64,000 nt of DNA from Acidimicrobiales bacterium (GTDB lineage: Bacteria; Actinomycetota; Acidimicrobiia; Acidimicrobiales; SZUA-35): assembly GCA_028285495.1 (NCBI GenBank), contig JANQPB010000027.1, positions 62,001 through 126,000 of the forward strand. The letters run 5' to 3'. The position numbers were made by a program, and so were the translations under genes. Positions 62,515 through 64,000 of the stretch are shown in pieces. Each line of letters begins with the position of its first letter. Position 1 is the stretch's first letter. Below the pieces are notes generated by a model. That model was given only the letters and a program-made list of their open reading frames with translations. It did no database searches and was not told the origin of the DNA.

Positions 62515-63267
62515 TCACACCGATGGCGACCGCTTCGCCCACACCTGGAGCTCACCCCGGTAGGGGAACGGGATCGGCTCGGCCTCGCCCGCCACCGCCG
62601 CCCGGATCTCGGCCGCGACCTCGGCCTTGGCCGCCGCCGGGAGGGCGGCGATGAAGCTCGTCGACAGGGCCCGGTCGACGACCCCGTCGACATCGACGGG
62701 CTTCGTGTTGTCGACCGTCCACTCGCCGACGGGCTCCAGGCGCTCGTCGCCGTCGATCGCCCGGCGCCAGGCCTGGTCACGGTGACGCGGGGTGTCGTCG
62801 GCGTGGCGGTCGATGACCGCCATGTACCGGCGATACCAGGGGGCGTCGCCCTCCTTGACGTTCCAGATCGTGGCCAGGAGCCCGCCAGGGGTGAGGACCC
62901 GGGTGATCTCGTCGATGGCCGGGCCGTGGTCGAACCAGTGGAAGGCCTGGGCCACGACGACGGCGCCGACCGTGCCGTCGCCGACCGGGAGGTGCTCGGC
63001 GGTGCCGGAGCGGGCCTCGACCTGGGGGAGCGCCTCGACCAGGGCCGCCCGCATCGCCCCGACCGGCTCCACCGCGACCGGGGCCAGACCACGCTCGACG
63101 AGCTGAGCGGTCAGCACCCCGGTGCCGGCCCCGATCTCCAGGACCGCCCGGTCGGCGAGCAGGCGGGCCAGCCGGTCGACCAGGTCGTCGTGGTAGCGGG
63201 GCCGGCCGGACCGGTAGTGGGCGACACCGAGCTCGAACCCCTCGGCCGCGGCCCGGTGCACGGTCAC
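62515..63267 (-). CDS. SAM-dependent methyltransferase
   Basis: 250-aa class I methyltransferase: VLEIGAGTGVLTAQLVERG (motif I), VAVEPVGAMRAAL, GTVGAVVVAQAFHWFDH, LTPGGLLATIWNVKEGDAPWYRRY. The FHWFD motif is common in the UbiE/Tam-like group; substrate unknown. GTG 63267 overlaps the stop of the next upstream gene (GTGA), so the two are cotranslated. Confidence 0.88.
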   Translation of the reverse strand: MTVHRAAAEGFELGVAHYRSGRPRYHDDLVDRLARLLADRAVLEIGAGTGVLTAQLVERGLAPVAVEPVGAMRAALVEALPQVEARSGTAEHLPVGDGTVGAVVVAQAFHWFDHGPAIDEITRVLTPGGLLATIWNVKEGDAPWYRRYMAVIDRHADDTPRHRDQAWRRAIDGDERLEPVGEWTVDNTKPVDVDGVVDRALSTSFIAALPAAAKAEVAAEIRAAVAGEAEPIPFPYRGELQVWAKRSPSV

Positions 63268-64000
63268 GAGCTCGGCCCACCGGCCGAGCGCCCCGGCGGG
63301 CGGACCGCCGGCATCCACCGGGGGCCGGCGGTGGCGTCGATCCGGGCCAGGAAGGCGTCCTCGTTCGCCTCGATGGCGGCGCAGAACGCCTCGGTCTCCT
63401 CCCGGCCGACCGCCTGCCAGGCCGGGGCGGTGAGCTCGTCCGTCCGGCGCTCCAGGTCGGCCCGGAAGCGGTGCCCCTCCTCGGTGATGGCCGAGCGGCC
63501 GTCGGCGTCGGTCGCCGCCAGGCCCTTGGCCGCCAGGCGGGCCCAGCCGGCGGCCACGGCGTCGTCGTCTCCACCCCGGCTGCGGGCGATCCACTCCTCG
63601 CCGCCGTACTCGTCCGGGTCGATCATGGCCGAGTGGAGGAGGCCGACCTCGACGTCGTCGAGGTCCGCGGCGGCGCACAGCACCCAGTGGTTGTCGCCCC
63701 GCAGCTCCCGGAGGCAGTTGGCGGCGAGCCAGGCCGACAGCGGTGACTCGACCGGCTCGGGCCGGGGATGGGCCCGGTGGGCGGCGAACATCGGCCTGGC
63801 CCCGGCGTGCACCGCATCGACGCCACGCCACAGTGCCGGCGCCAGCTCGGCGAGCTCGGCCCCGAGCCCGGGGGCGATGTCGTCGAGGCCGGGCTCGACG
63901 GCCGCGTCGCGGACGGCCAGCACCCGCTCGGGCCCGGTGGCGCTGCGGGTCATCCCCAGCACCGCCTCGACGATCACCGGGTTGATCGAGTAGGCGGCCG
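63264..64000 (-). CDS. SCO6745-family protein, 5' end beyond the window
   Basis: Partial: the frame is still open at the window edge (AAYSINPVIVEAVLGM...), so the N terminus is missing; at least 245 aa are seen. Helical protein with LREL-rich segments (WLAANCLRELRGDNHWVLCAAADLDDVEVGLLHSAM) and a winged-helix-like part (ARLAAKGLAATDADGRSAITEEGHRFRADLERRTDELTAPAW). It matches the actinobacterial SCO6745-like / HTH family of unknown function. Followed by the methyltransferase with a 4-nt overlap. Confidence 0.75.
   Translation of the reverse strand, partial: AAYSINPVIVEAVLGMTRSATGPERVLAVRDAAVEPGLDDIAPGLGAELAELAPALWRGVDAVHAGARPMFAAHRAHPRPEPVESPLSAWLAANCLRELRGDNHWVLCAAADLDDVEVGLLHSAMIDPDEYGGEEWIARSRGGDDDAVAAGWARLAAKGLAATDADGRSAITEEGHRFRADLERRTDELTAPAWQAVGREETEAFCAAIEANEDAFLARIDATAGPRWMPAVRPPGRSAGGPSS

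Overview
The window is a very GC-rich (about 70%) bacterial chromosome segment with dense genes on both strands. Its content points to a Gram-positive-type actinobacterium, most plausibly class Acidimicrobiia. The evidence is a F420/PPOX-type flavin enzyme, a single-subunit diheme SdhC with a Bacteroides/Bacillus-like SdhA, a two-strand tad pilus locus lacking outer-membrane secretin genes, a Ser/Thr kinase with FHA partners, and LysM/BTAD proteins. The class is inferred; no rRNA or marker set is present. I saw no tRNA, rRNA, CRISPR array, insertion sequence or prophage. Starts were chosen by weighing Shine-Dalgarno sites against a recurrent TANNNT box 6-8 nt before the start codon, which I read as leaderless transcription.

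Layout. Positions 1-9900 hold exported or envelope-facing proteins: a secreted beta-propeller/phytase-esterase-like protein, an alpha/beta hydrolase, a large multidomain secreted sulfatase, a polysaccharide deacetylase, a TlpA-like thiol protein coupled to a CcdA-like membrane protein, and an NTF2-like protein. Positions 9973-22523 hold PEP carboxylase and then a catabolic-looking group: a double-length CaiB-type CoA-transferase, a homologue of the N,N-dimethylformamidase large subunit, an ATP-grasp enzyme, a crotonase, a Gfo/Idh/MocA dehydrogenase, an acyl-CoA dehydrogenase and a CysQ-like phosphatase preceded by a 9-codon leader ORF. Positions 22744-31176 are mixed: a CDGSH protein, an AhpD-like protein, a MOSC protein, a BchI-like AAA ATPase, a degenerate GH2 protein, and a divergent PPOX/TetR pair sharing a symmetric operator.

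Positions 31417-34964 encode succinate dehydrogenase (sdhCAB). Positions 35011-42606 hold a glycan-binding-type membrane protein, two tandem dynamin-like GTPases with an SCP2 protein, an Fpg/Nei glycosylase and malate dehydrogenase. Positions 42685-46640 encode a heterodimeric ABC exporter. Positions 47016-59733 are the most distinctive part: a Ser/Thr kinase and a FHA protein on the plus strand, each preceded by the same 14-bp palindrome, facing a long minus-strand tad pilus operon (SAF/CpaB, CpaE-like, TadA, TadB, TadC, Flp, three TadE/G-like pseudopilins). That operon continues into a membrane-anchored LysM-BTAD regulator and a second FHA protein. From 59986 to the end lie folD and purH (linked one-carbon/purine metabolism), a methyltransferase and a SCO6745-like protein cut by the window edge.

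Together the genes give the central steps PEP carboxylase, malate dehydrogenase and succinate dehydrogenase of the TCA cycle, a purine/folate pair, and a surface-pilus system physically tied to phosphorylation-type signalling. Functional assignments come from recognising motifs by eye; no database search was run.
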